DNA from: a bacterium YEK0313
GTDB lineage: Bacteria; Pseudomonadota; Alphaproteobacteria; Rhizobiales; Phreatobacteraceae
Assembly: GCA_000751295.2 (NCBI GenBank)
Contig: CCMO02000003.1
Coordinates: forward strand, 201,205 to 265,204
Length of the DNA stretch: 64,000 nt
Direction: 5' to 3'
This document shows positions 8,963 to 17,034 of this stretch, piece after piece; within the stretch, counting starts at the first letter, position 1, and every line of letters starts with the position of its first letter. The translations under genes and the position numbers were made by a program. The notes below the pieces were generated by a model, which saw nothing but the letters and a program-made list of their open reading frames with translations, made no database searches and was not told the origin of the DNA.

Positions 8963-11650
8963 TCAGGCCGGCTCCGCCGCCGCGCTGGGCGCCGCGCCGA
9001 TCAGCCGCCGGATCTCCGGCCGGCAGGAGCCGCAATTGGTGCCGGCCTTGAGCGCCCGTCCGATCGCCTCGACGTCGGCGGCGCCGGCGGCGATCGCCGC
9101 CTTGATGGTTTCGAGGCCGACCGCAAAACAGGCGCAGATGACCGGCCCCTCTCGCGCAGCGGCATCCGCCGGCCGGCCGGCCAGCAGCATCCTGCGCGCC
9201 TCGGGCGACAGAACCGCGGCACCGAACTGGGTCTCGAGCCAATGCCATGACGGCCGGCCGGAGCCGGAGGCGAACATCACCGCCTCCAGCCGCGGGCCGT
9301 CGAAGATCGCCGCTCGGTAGAGCCGGCGGCCGGCATCGATCACCTCGCTGATCGTACCGCCGGGCGGGATGAGGGCCTGCGCGAAAAGCGCGGCGTCGAA
9401 AGCGCCCGGCGCCGCGAAGATCGTGCCGACGCCGCCCGATATTGCCGCGCGCGCCCAGCTGAGGCCGGCAGGCAGTCCGACCGGCCGGCGGGAGAGGATG
9501 AAGCCCTCCAGCCCCTGCGCCACGCGCCGGATCGCCGCCGGCGTCGACTTCAGCTCGGGCTGGCCCGAATGCGGGTCGGTCGCCGGCTGAACGAGAGCGC
9601 CGATGCGGGCCGTACCGGCGGTCTCGCCGCTCCAGTGAATCGGCGCGAACAGCATGCCGGGCTGCTGGCCCGCATCGACCGCGACGCGCAGGGTCGCCCG
9701 GCCGTGCGCTGTCGCGATCTCGGCATAGTCGCCATCGGCGAGGCCGGCGGCGGCGGCGTCCGTGGGAGCCATGGCGACGACGGGTTCGACGGCATGGCGG
9801 CCGAGTGTCGGCGCCTTGGCCGTGCGGGTCATGCTGTGCCAGTGGTCGCGCAGCCGGCCGGTATTGAGCCGGTAGGGATGATCGGCGTCGGTCGCGGCGG
9901 CGAGAGCCGGCGGTTCGATCGCGACGAACCGGGCCCGCCCGTCCGGCGTGAAGAAGCCGCCTCGGGCGAAGAAGCGCTTGTCGGCAGCATCGCCGGCGGT
10001 CCGCACCGGCCATTGCACCGGCGTGAGCGTGGCATAGCCGGCCGCCGAAACAGTGCTCAGCCCGCCGAGATCGAAATCGCGCGTGCCGGCGTTCTCGAAG
10101 GCCGACAGCGCGGCGTGCTCGCGGAACACCGCGGCGGCGTCCGGCCAGGAAAAGGCCGGCGCGAAGCCGAGGCGCTTGCCGACCTCGGCGACGATCCACC
10201 AGTCCGGCCGGGCCTCCCCGGGCAGGTCCAGAAAGGCGCGTTGGCGCGAGATGCGGCGTTCGGAATTGGTGACGGTGCCGTCCTTCTCGCCCCAGGCCGC
10301 GGCGGGCAGGAGGATCTTCGCGCCTGATCCGATCGTGTCGTTGGAGAGGACGTTGTCCGAGACGACGAAATGATCGAGGCCGGCGAGCGCCTGCCGCACC
10401 GCATCGGCGCGCGGCAGGCTGACCGCCGGATTGGTCGCCATCACCCACAGTGCCCTGACCTTGCGCGCCGCGATGGCGTCGAACAGCGCCACTGCCTTGA
10501 GGCCCTCGCGCCGGGCCATGCGCGGCGCCTGCCAGAAGCGGCCGACGCGATCGACCTCTTCCCGGCCGAACCCCATATGGGCGGCGAGCATGTTGGCGAG
10601 GCCGCCAACCTCGCGCCCGCCCATGGCGTTGGGCTGGCCGGTCAGCGAGAAGGGGCCCATGCCGGGCCGGCCGATGCGGCCGGTCGCGAGATGGCAGTTG
10701 ATGATGGCATTGACCTTGTCGGTGCCCTGCGCCGACTGGTTGACGCCCTGGCTGTAGAGCGTGACCGTCCGCTCGGTCGCGGCGAACCATGCGAACAGCC
10801 GGCTGACGTCCTCGATCGCGAGGCCGCAGGCCGCGGCCGTCGCCTCGGCGTCGGGCGCGATCTGCCGGGCGCGTTCGAGCGCCGCGGCGAAGCCGGCCGT
10901 ATGGGCGTCGATATAGGCCCGATCGAGCTTGTCGGCTTCCGCGAGATGAACAAATAAGCCGGCAAAAAGAACCGAATCCATGCCGGGCCGGATCGGCAGC
11001 GCGAGATCGGCTTCGCTCGCCGTTGCCGTCATCCGGGGGTCGATGACGACGATGCGCGCGCCGCGCCGCTCGCGGTTGGCGACGATCCGTTGCCAGAGGA
11101 TCGGATGGCACCAGGCGGCATTGGAGCCGGTGAGCACCAGAAGGTCGGCCGTGTCGAGATCGGCATAGCCGCCGGGTACGGTATCGGTGCCGAAGGCGCG
11201 TCGGTGGCCGGCGACCGACGAGGCCATGCAGAGCCGCGAATTGGTGTCGACATTGGCGCTGCCGAGAAAGCCCTTCATCAGCTTGTTGGCGACATAATAG
11301 TCCTCGGTCAGGAGCTGGCCGGAGAGATAGAAGGCGATGGCGTCCGGGCCGCCTTCGGCAAGCACGCGCGCGAAACCCTCCGCCACGGCATCGAGCGCGG
11401 CCGGCCAGCCGACACGCGCGAAGGCACCCGAGCGGCCGCGAATCATCGGATGCAGCAGCCGGTCGTCGGTCGACAGCGTCTCGCCGAGGGCGGCGCCCTT
11501 GACGCAGAGCCGGCCGCGGTTGGCGGGGTGGTCGGGGTCGCCCGCAATCTCGATCCCGTCGCGGCCGGCCTTGGCCAGGACGCCGCAGCCGACGCCGCAA
11601 TAGGGGCAGGTCGTGGCGACCGGCCGCGCCGGGGGCGGAGCGACCCCCAT
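8963..11650 (-). CDS. nasA: Assimilatory nitrate reductase catalytic subunit
   Basis: Molybdopterin oxidoreductase of 895 residues that reduces nitrate to nitrite in the cytoplasm. The N-terminal [4Fe-4S] motif is CPYCGVGC at residues 15-22 with the fourth Cys in GRLCVKG. The bis-MGD domains follow, with the GVNQSAQGTDK stretch near 330. The C-terminal ~60 residues form a BFD-like [2Fe-2S] domain (ICACF and NCGSCRPEI), as in NasA/NasC enzymes that take electrons from a flavoprotein. The ATG at 11650 shares a base with the stop of the flavoprotein gene (TGATG), so they are coupled. A longer in-frame start at 11719 would overlap that gene by 70 bp and is unlikely. Confidence 0.95.
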   Translation of the reverse strand: MGVAPPPARPVATTCPYCGVGCGVLAKAGRDGIEIAGDPDHPANRGRLCVKGAALGETLSTDDRLLHPMIRGRSGAFARVGWPAALDAVAEGFARVLAEGGPDAIAFYLSGQLLTEDYYVANKLMKGFLGSANVDTNSRLCMASSVAGHRRAFGTDTVPGGYADLDTADLLVLTGSNAAWCHPILWQRIVANRERRGARIVVIDPRMTATASEADLALPIRPGMDSVLFAGLFVHLAEADKLDRAYIDAHTAGFAAALERARQIAPDAEATAAACGLAIEDVSRLFAWFAATERTVTLYSQGVNQSAQGTDKVNAIINCHLATGRIGRPGMGPFSLTGQPNAMGGREVGGLANMLAAHMGFGREEVDRVGRFWQAPRMARREGLKAVALFDAIAARKVRALWVMATNPAVSLPRADAVRQALAGLDHFVVSDNVLSNDTIGSGAKILLPAAAWGEKDGTVTNSERRISRQRAFLDLPGEARPDWWIVAEVGKRLGFAPAFSWPDAAAVFREHAALSAFENAGTRDFDLGGLSTVSAAGYATLTPVQWPVRTAGDAADKRFFARGGFFTPDGRARFVAIEPPALAAATDADHPYRLNTGRLRDHWHSMTRTAKAPTLGRHAVEPVVAMAPTDAAAAGLADGDYAEIATAHGRATLRVAVDAGQQPGMLFAPIHWSGETAGTARIGALVQPATDPHSGQPELKSTPAAIRRVAQGLEGFILSRRPVGLPAGLSWARAAISGGVGTIFAAPGAFDAALFAQALIPPGGTISEVIDAGRRLYRAAIFDGPRLEAVMFASGSGRPSWHWLETQFGAAVLSPEARRMLLAGRPADAAAREGPVICACFAVGLETIKAAIAAGAADVEAIGRALKAGTNCGSCRPEIRRLIGAAPSAAAEPA

Positions 11651-12858
11651 CAGGCGGCCTCGGCGAGGTGCCGGCCGAAGATGCAGGCCTCGCGCCGGCG
11701 TCCAAGCCTTTCGCCGCACCGGATCAGCTCGTGATACCAGAGGCCGTCGCCGGTTTCGCCGAACAGGACGGCGCCGGTCAGCACGTCGTCCTTGAGCACC
11801 AGCTTGCGATAGTGCGCGAGGCCCGGGTCGCGCCAGACGACCACCTCGCTGCCCTCGGCGCCGTTGATGTCGCCCGCGGAGAAGACGGGGATGCCCGAGA
11901 CCTTCAGGTTGGTGGCGGTGACCGTGCCCGAATAGGCCTCCGGCCGGCCCGCCAGGTGGCGTGCCAGCGTGCGCGCCTGCTCATAGGCCGGCTCGACCAG
12001 GCCGTAGCAGAGACCGCGGTGCTCGGCACATTCGCCGATGGCGTGAATATCGGGATCGGAGGTCGTCAGCCGGTCGTCGACCACGATGCCGCGGCCGGTC
12101 GCGAGGCCCGCGGCCTTTGCCAGCGCGACATTGGGCGTGATGCCGACCGCGGCCACGACGAGGTCGGCGGCGAGGCGCCGCCCGTCGGCGAGCCGGACGG
12201 CCCTGACGGCCTTTTCGCCCTCGACCGCCTCGGTGTCGGCGCCGAGCAGCACCTCGATCCCGCGCGCACGCAGGGCTTCGGCCAGCAGGCCTGCCGCCTC
12301 GGTGTCGAGCTGGCGTTCCATCAGCCTGTCCATCAGATGGACCAGGGTGACCTTGGCGCCGGCGCTGGCGAGGCCGTGAGCGGCCTCGATGCCGAGAAGG
12401 CCGCCGCCGATCACCACGACCCGCGGCGCGGCGGTCACCGATGCGAGCATGGCGGCAACGTCGCCACGGTCGCGGAAGGTGAGCACGCCGGGAAGATCCA
12501 TGCCGGGCTTCGGCAGGCGGATCGGTGCGGAGCCTGTCGCCAGCACCAGCTTGGCAAAAGGCACCGAGCCGCCGCCGGCCATGACCACGCGCCGGCCGGC
12601 GACGTCGATCGCCAGGGCCTGCCGGCCATAGATCAGCGTGACCCCCTGTGCCTGCCACCAGGCGCGCGGCTTCAGCTCGATGTCGTCGGGGCCGACCTCG
12701 CCGGCGAGCAGCGAGGAGAGCAGCACCCGGTTGTAGGCGAGCACCGGCTCGGCACCGATGACCAGCACCGAATAGCGTCCGAGGGCGTGGCGGCCGAGCT
12801 CCTCGACGAAGCGGGCGGCGGCCATGCCATTGCCGATCACGACCAGCGGTTCGGACAT
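11650..12858 (-). CDS. FAD/NAD(P)H oxidoreductase of the nitrate reductase (Flp/NasB-like)
   Basis: Pyridine-nucleotide disulphide-fold flavoprotein of 402 residues, probably feeding electrons from NAD(P)H to NasA. FAD-binding VIGNGMAAARFVEEL starts at residue 5, the NAD(P) site VVIGGGLLGIEAAHGL is near 145, and a second FAD motif with IHAIGECAEH is near 270. It resembles the N-terminal part of NirB but lacks the sirohaem/[4Fe-4S] and BFD parts, matching the separate Flp of the Bradyrhizobium narK-bjgb-flp-nasC cluster. It is coupled to nasA (TGATG) and starts 10 bp after the ABC ATPase gene. The ATG at 12858 was chosen because it sits just before the FAD motif. Confidence 0.88.
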   Translation of the reverse strand: MSEPLVVIGNGMAAARFVEELGRHALGRYSVLVIGAEPVLAYNRVLLSSLLAGEVGPDDIELKPRAWWQAQGVTLIYGRQALAIDVAGRRVVMAGGGSVPFAKLVLATGSAPIRLPKPGMDLPGVLTFRDRGDVAAMLASVTAAPRVVVIGGGLLGIEAAHGLASAGAKVTLVHLMDRLMERQLDTEAAGLLAEALRARGIEVLLGADTEAVEGEKAVRAVRLADGRRLAADLVVAAVGITPNVALAKAAGLATGRGIVVDDRLTTSDPDIHAIGECAEHRGLCYGLVEPAYEQARTLARHLAGRPEAYSGTVTATNLKVSGIPVFSAGDINGAEGSEVVVWRDPGLAHYRKLVLKDDVLTGAVLFGETGDGLWYHELIRCGERLGRRREACIFGRHLAEAA

Positions 12859-12868
12859 GGCGGCGGCC

Positions 12869-13672
12869 TCACGCGGCGTCGATGAAGGCGTGGCGCTCGT
12901 AGAGGAATTTGAGCACCGCCTCGCGTGCCCGGATATAGGCGGGATCGGCGACCAGTTCGAGGCGCCGCCTGGGGCGCGCCAGCGGCACGGTGAGGATCTC
13001 ACCGATGGTGGCGGACGGGCCGTTGGTCATCATCACGATCCGGTCGGAGAGCAGCACCGCCTCGTCGACGTCGTGGGTGATCATGATCATGGTGTTGCCA
13101 AGCGCGGCATGGATCTGCATGACCTGATCCTGCAGATGCGCGCGGGTGAGCGCGTCGAGCGCACCGAAGGGCTCGTCGAGCAGCAGGATCTTCGGCTCCA
13201 TGGCGAGCGCCCGGGCAATGCCGACACGTTGTTTCATGCCGCCGGAAATCTCGGCGGGCCGGCGGTCGCGGGCATGCGCCATATGCACGAGCTCCAGCAC
13301 GTGCAGCGTCCAGTCATGCCGCTCGCCGCGCGATTTGCGCGCCGCGAAGACCTTGTCCACGGCAAGGCGGACATTGTCGTAGACGGTCAGCCAGGGCAGC
13401 AGCGAATGGTTCTGGAAAACCACGGCGCGCTCGGGCCCCGGGGCGTTGACCTCGCGGTCCTCGAGCAGCACGGCGCCGGTCGTCGCCGGGGTCAGGCCGG
13501 CGATGATGTTGAGCAGGGTCGATTTCCCGCAGCCGGAATGACCAATGATCGAGACATATTCGCCCTTGTCGATGGTGAGCGAGACGTCGCGCAGCACATT
13601 GTTGCCGGCAGCGCCTCGGGCGAAGGTCTTGTCGACCGCCTCGATCGACAGATAGGGGAGCTGTCGCGCCAT
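12869..13672 (-). CDS. nrtC: Nitrate ABC transporter ATP-binding protein
   Basis: ABC ATPase of 267 residues powering nitrate/nitrite import. Walker A is GHSGCGKST near residue 43, the signature is ISGGMKQRVGIARAL near 140 and Walker B is ILLLDEPFGALD near 162, followed by the H-loop MITHDVDEA. It is a single-domain protein, so it equals NrtD or the N-terminal half of cyanobacterial NrtC; one copy would form a homodimer. It lies 10 bp after the permease gene and 10 bp before the flavoprotein gene in one operon. Confidence 0.92.
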   Translation of the reverse strand: MARQLPYLSIEAVDKTFARGAAGNNVLRDVSLTIDKGEYVSIIGHSGCGKSTLLNIIAGLTPATTGAVLLEDREVNAPGPERAVVFQNHSLLPWLTVYDNVRLAVDKVFAARKSRGERHDWTLHVLELVHMAHARDRRPAEISGGMKQRVGIARALAMEPKILLLDEPFGALDALTRAHLQDQVMQIHAALGNTMIMITHDVDEAVLLSDRIVMMTNGPSATIGEILTVPLARPRRRLELVADPAYIRAREAVLKFLYERHAFIDAA

Positions 13673-13682
13673 GGCCTCGTCC

Positions 13683-14603
13683 TCAATTGGCGGCCGTGCC
13701 GCGGGTGACGATGGTGGCGAGGCCGGCGATCAGGCGGTCGAGGACGAAACCCACGAGGCCGATATAGACCAGCGCCACGATGATGTCGGGCAGCCGCGAG
13801 GAGTTCCAAGCGTCCCAGATGAAGAAGCCGATGCCGACGCCGCCGGTCAGCATTTCCGCGGCGACGATGGCGAGCCAGGCGAGGCCGACGCCGATCCGCA
13901 GGCCGGTGAAGATATAGGGTGCCGCCGAAGGCAGCATGATCTTCCAGAAGAATTCGAGGTGATTGAGCCGGAGCACGGCGGCGACGTTGCGATAGTCCTG
14001 CGGGATGTTGCGGATGCCGACGGCGGTGTTGATCAGCACCGGCCAGATGGCGGTGATGAAGATCACGAAGATCGCGCTCGGATTGGCGTCGCGAAAGGCG
14101 GCGAGCGAGATCGGCAGCCAGGCGAGCGGCGGCACGGTGCGCAGCACCTGGAAGATCGGATCGAGCCCGCGCATGGCCCAGGTGGACTGGCCGACGATGG
14201 CGCCGATGACGATGCCGGCCGCTGCGGCGAGGCCGAAGCCGATGGCGACCCGCTGCAGCGAGGTCAGAACCCGCCAGCCGAGGCCGATATCCTGGCTGCC
14301 GTTGACGAAGAACGGATCGAGGATCAGTTCGCCGGCTTCCTTCCAGACCTGCGAGGGCGGCGGCAAGGTGGCGCCGCGCCCGGAGCAGAGGATCTCCCAG
14401 ACGAGCAGGATCACCAGGAGGGTGACCAGAGGCGGCACGACGGTGGCGAGCAGCGCCGTCATTTTCGGTTTCAGCCGCGCGGCGAGGCTCGGACGGGGAG
14501 CGGCGGGCAGGGCGATGACGGTTGCACGCGCCGGTGCGGCAGCTTGCGTGATGGCTGGCGGCATGACCGGGCTCTCGACGGCTTTCAGGGCGACACGCGG
14601 CAT
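13683..14603 (-). CDS. nrtB: Nitrate ABC transporter permease
   Basis: Inner-membrane permease of about 306 residues of the NrtB/SsuC type. A ~45-residue cytoplasmic Ala/Pro-rich leader is followed by about six hydrophobic segments, including VVPPLVTLLVILLVWEI and FILLDRLIAGL-type helices, with the EAA loop region (LRTVPPLAWLPISLAAF) near residue 165 that contacts the ATPase. I prefer the ATG at 14603 because a GGAG lies 9 nt upstream; the ATG at 14612 has its GGAG almost touching the start codon. It sits between nrtA and nrtC, 55 bp after the former. Confidence 0.91.
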   Translation of the reverse strand: MPRVALKAVESPVMPPAITQAAAPARATVIALPAAPRPSLAARLKPKMTALLATVVPPLVTLLVILLVWEILCSGRGATLPPPSQVWKEAGELILDPFFVNGSQDIGLGWRVLTSLQRVAIGFGLAAAAGIVIGAIVGQSTWAMRGLDPIFQVLRTVPPLAWLPISLAAFRDANPSAIFVIFITAIWPVLINTAVGIRNIPQDYRNVAAVLRLNHLEFFWKIMLPSAAPYIFTGLRIGVGLAWLAIVAAEMLTGGVGIGFFIWDAWNSSRLPDIIVALVYIGLVGFVLDRLIAGLATIVTRGTAAN

Positions 14604-14658
14604 GGAGGGCATCTCCGGAACGGCCGCCGGCAGGGCGGCGGCATGAGGGACGGGCCGC

Positions 14659-15954
14659 TCAGACCTGGGCGCGCTTGATTTTCAGGGCGCGCAGGTAGTC
14701 CGCGGGATTGGCCGGATCGAAGCGCATGCCGTCGAAGAAGGTCTCGACGCCGCGGGAATCGGCGGCCGGCGCATTGGCGATGCCGAGCGTCTTCGCCGCC
14801 TCGCGCCAGAGATCGGCCCGATTGGTGCGGTCGACCAGGGCCCGGATATCGAGGCCGGGCTCGAAGCGGCCCCACCGGATGTTCTCGGTGACGAACCAGG
14901 CGTCGAGGCTTTTCCAGGGATAGGAGACCTCGCCGGCCTCGCCCCAGAACTTCATGCGCAGGTTGGAGCCGGCGACGGTGCGGCCGCGGCCGTAATTGAT
15001 GTCGCCACGCAGCCGGCCGTTGATGTCGTTGACCGGCACGTTGAACCACTGGCGGCGGCCGACGATCTCGGCGAGCTCCTGCTTGTTGTCGAGCCGATCG
15101 CACCAGATCTGGGCCTCCATCACCGCCATCATGATGGCCTGCGTGGCCTTGGGGTTGGCGTCGACCCAGTCGGCGCGCATGCCGAGGATCTTCTCGGGAT
15201 GCTTGAACCAGAGCTCGCCGGTGGTGAGCGCGCTGTAGCCGATATTCTGGTTGACCAACTGCTCGTTCCACGGCTCGCCGACGCAGAAGCAATCCATGGT
15301 GCCGACCTTCATGTTCGCCACCATCTGAGGCGGCGGCACGGTGATCACCTTGATCTCGCTGTCGGGGTCGATGCCGCCGGCCGCCAGCCAGTAGCGGATC
15401 CACAGATCATGGGTGCCGCCCGGAAAGGTCATGGCGGCGGTCAGTTCCTTGCCCTGGGCCTTCTTGCGCTCGAAAGCCGCCTTCAGGGGCGAGGAGTCGC
15501 GGCCGACGGGCAGGTCGCGATATTCGTTGGAGACCGAGATCGCCTGACCGTCCTCGTTGAGATTGATCAGCGTGTACATCGGCAGGGGCTGGCCGTTCTG
15601 CATCACCTTGCCGGTCGTGTAGAGATGCGTCTTCGGCCGCAGGATGTGTCCGCCGTCGATGCCGTTGGCCTTGGTGCCGAGTGCCATGTTGTCGCGCGTC
15701 GCGCCCCAGGATGCCTGCTTGGCGATCTCCATGTCCGGCACGCCGTGCTTGGCGTAGAAGCCCTTTTCCTTGGCGATGATCAGCGGCGCGGCGTCGGTCA
15801 GCGCGATATAGCCGAGCCGCGTGCCCTTGACCTCGGGTCCGGCGCCGGAGGCGAAGGCGCCGGCGGGCAGGGCCGCCTTTGCCGCGGCCAGAAGCGCGGC
15901 GGTCGCGGTGCCGCGCTGCAGGAAGGCGCGCCGGTCGAGCCCTTTACGCATCAT
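14659..15954 (-). CDS. nrtA: Nitrate-binding protein of the ABC transporter (NrtA/CmpA family)
   Basis: Periplasmic or membrane-attached solute-binding protein of 431 residues that captures nitrate for NrtBC. A twin-arginine signal, RRAFLQRG at residues 8-15 followed by a hydrophobic Ala/Leu run, indicates Tat export. That separates it from NasS, the cytoplasmic nitrate sensor of the same fold. Family motifs include LGYIALTDAAPLIIAKEKGFY near 50 and CVGEPWNEQ near 225. The start is one of two adjacent ATGs (15954/15951), preceded by a purine-rich GAAAGAG. A longer in-frame ORF reaches 16281, but the leader it would translate contains a terminator and hairpins, so I reject it. First gene of the nrtABC-flp-nasA operon. 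Confidence 0.93.
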   Translation of the reverse strand: MMRKGLDRRAFLQRGTATAALLAAAKAALPAGAFASGAGPEVKGTRLGYIALTDAAPLIIAKEKGFYAKHGVPDMEIAKQASWGATRDNMALGTKANGIDGGHILRPKTHLYTTGKVMQNGQPLPMYTLINLNEDGQAISVSNEYRDLPVGRDSSPLKAAFERKKAQGKELTAAMTFPGGTHDLWIRYWLAAGGIDPDSEIKVITVPPPQMVANMKVGTMDCFCVGEPWNEQLVNQNIGYSALTTGELWFKHPEKILGMRADWVDANPKATQAIMMAVMEAQIWCDRLDNKQELAEIVGRRQWFNVPVNDINGRLRGDINYGRGRTVAGSNLRMKFWGEAGEVSYPWKSLDAWFVTENIRWGRFEPGLDIRALVDRTNRADLWREAAKTLGIANAPAADSRGVETFFDGMRFDPANPADYLRALKIKRAQV

Positions 15955-16021
15955 GCCCGCTCTTTCGTGTCTTCCGGTCATTGCTGCTCGTCTCTCGGCT
16001 CGACTTCGGGACCCGGACATG

Positions 16022-16056
16022 AAAAACCGCCGACCTCCGTCCGATGCCGCCGGCGG
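16022..16056 (-). terminator. Leader terminator (attenuator) upstream of nrtA
   Basis: On the minus strand, CCGCCG (16056-16051) pairs with CGGCGG (16032-16027) and is followed at once by TTTTT (16026-16022). It lies about 70 nt before the nrtA start and downstream of two hexaloop-type hairpins. This is the position expected for a terminator that the antiterminator NasT would overcome when nitrate is present. Confidence 0.6.
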
Positions 16057-16104
16057 CGCGAAGCGCCCGGGGCAAGGAACGTCTGTCAGCGGCGTTGCTG
16101 TCGT

Positions 16105-16143
16105 GCCCGGCTTTGGGCGGCGCCCGTCCAGCATCGGCCGGGC
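16105..16143 (-). ncRNA. Tandem-hairpin NasT (ANTAR) target in the nrtA leader
   Basis: Two adjacent hairpins lie at the expected 5' end of the nrtA transcript. The first (16143-16122) has a GCCCG/CGGGC stem, one G/A mismatch, two further pairs and a hexaloop GATGCT. Three nt later the second (16118-16105) has a GCCC/GGGC stem and a hexaloop AAAGCC, with A at position 1 and G at position 4, the signature of ANTAR-bound loops. The first loop has G instead of A at position 1, so the match is imperfect. With the downstream terminator and a nasT gene next door, this is the likely antitermination site. Confidence 0.5.
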
Positions 16144-16155
16144 AAGGTCAGACGA

Positions 16156-16171
16156 TACAAGGACCGTGCCA
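16156..16171 (-). promoter_or_regulatory. Candidate sigma-54 promoter for the nrtA operon
   Basis: The minus strand reads TGGCACGGTCCTTGTA. It matches the sigma-54 consensus TGGCACG-N4-TTGCA except that the -12 GC is GT, and the GG-to-GT spacing is the required 10 bp. Transcription would start near 16144, exactly before the tandem hairpins, giving a leader of about 190 nt. Sigma-54/NtrC control of nitrate assimilation is well established in this group. I could not identify a clear NtrC site upstream. Confidence 0.55.
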
Positions 16172-16361
16172 GCCCCACGGCCCGAGGATTCGCCTGTTGA
16201 TTCCAGGGGCTTGGCGGCGCCGTCTCGGCGCGCGCGGCGCCGCGCGGGCCACAAGCGCCGTGCCTGAGGCTTTCGCAGCATGCCGATTCATTGTGCAGTG
16301 CAAAGCGCCCAACGGGGCCGAGCCCCGGTGTGCAAGCCAGCCGCGGGATCCGACCGGCGCG

Positions 16362-16949
16362 TCAACCGAGCATGTCGAGGCCGGTGACGACGGCGGCCGC
16401 GATCTCGCCGATCTTGCGCTTTTCGTTCATGGCGCGGCGGCGCAACTGGGCATAGGCCTCCTCCTCGGAAATGCCCTTGTGCTTCATCAGCAGGCCCTTG
16501 GCCCGGTCGACGAGCTTGCGGGCCTCGAGCGCCGCGCGTGCCTCGGCCAGCTCGGCTTCGAGCCGGTGCTGGGCCTCGAAGCGGGCCATGGCGAGATCGA
16601 GGACCGGCTGGATGCGCTCTTTTGCCAGGCCGTCGACCACATAGGCGGCAATGCCCGCGGCCACGGCCCTCTCGGTCATGCCGGGGGCCGAGCGGTCGAC
16701 GAACAGGACGACCGGGCGGCGGATCAGCTTCGCCACCTCGAAAAGCTGTTCCAGCAGGTCGCGCGCGGGGTCGTCGAGCGCGATGACGACCCTGTCCGGG
16801 TGGATCTCGCGGAGCCGGGCGAAGAGGTTGGTGAACGTCTCGACCCGCACGATGCGATCGTGGCCGGCCGCGCCGAGGCCGGCTGCGATGGTCGCCGCAT
16901 GCACGGCGCTCTCGCTGACGATGGCGGTGGTGAGGATGTGGTCTGCCAG
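16362..16949 (-). CDS. nasT: NasT-type ANTAR antiterminator
   Basis: RNA-binding antiterminator of about 195 residues. The N-terminal ~115 residues form a pseudo-receiver (VVIALDDP in place of a clear phospho-Asp motif; VLFVDRSAPGM; AYVVDGL), followed by a short coiled coil and an ANTAR domain (VDRAKGLLMKHKGISEEEAYAQLRRRAM) that binds hexaloop hairpins. In the Nas system NasT lets polymerase pass a leader terminator in response to nitrate via NasS. The start is uncertain: the only strong ribosome-binding site (GGGAGG) is 5 nt before a CTG at 16949; a GTG at 16964 is an alternative without a good site. Longer frames run into the SDR gene upstream. No nasS is adjacent. Confidence 0.85.
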   Translation of the reverse strand: MADHILTTAIVSESAVHAATIAAGLGAAGHDRIVRVETFTNLFARLREIHPDRVVIALDDPARDLLEQLFEVAKLIRRPVVLFVDRSAPGMTERAVAAGIAAYVVDGLAKERIQPVLDLAMARFEAQHRLEAELAEARAALEARKLVDRAKGLLMKHKGISEEEAYAQLRRRAMNEKRKIGEIAAAVVTGLDMLG

Positions 16950-17034
16950 GGGCGCCTCCCGCACGGCCGGCAGCGATCGCGGCGCCGGCCGGCACTCTCC
17001 CAAGCAGGTTTCGGGCCAGACGGCCCGATGGGGC

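Noticed and set aside
8919..11705. 928-residue open frame parallel to nasA
   Set aside because: Same strand, other frame; Arg-rich nonsense, while the nasA frame has the Fe-S and molybdopterin motifs.
15955..16281. N-terminal extension of nrtA
   Set aside because: It would translate the predicted hairpins and terminator and lacks a signal peptide; the Tat signal begins at 15954.
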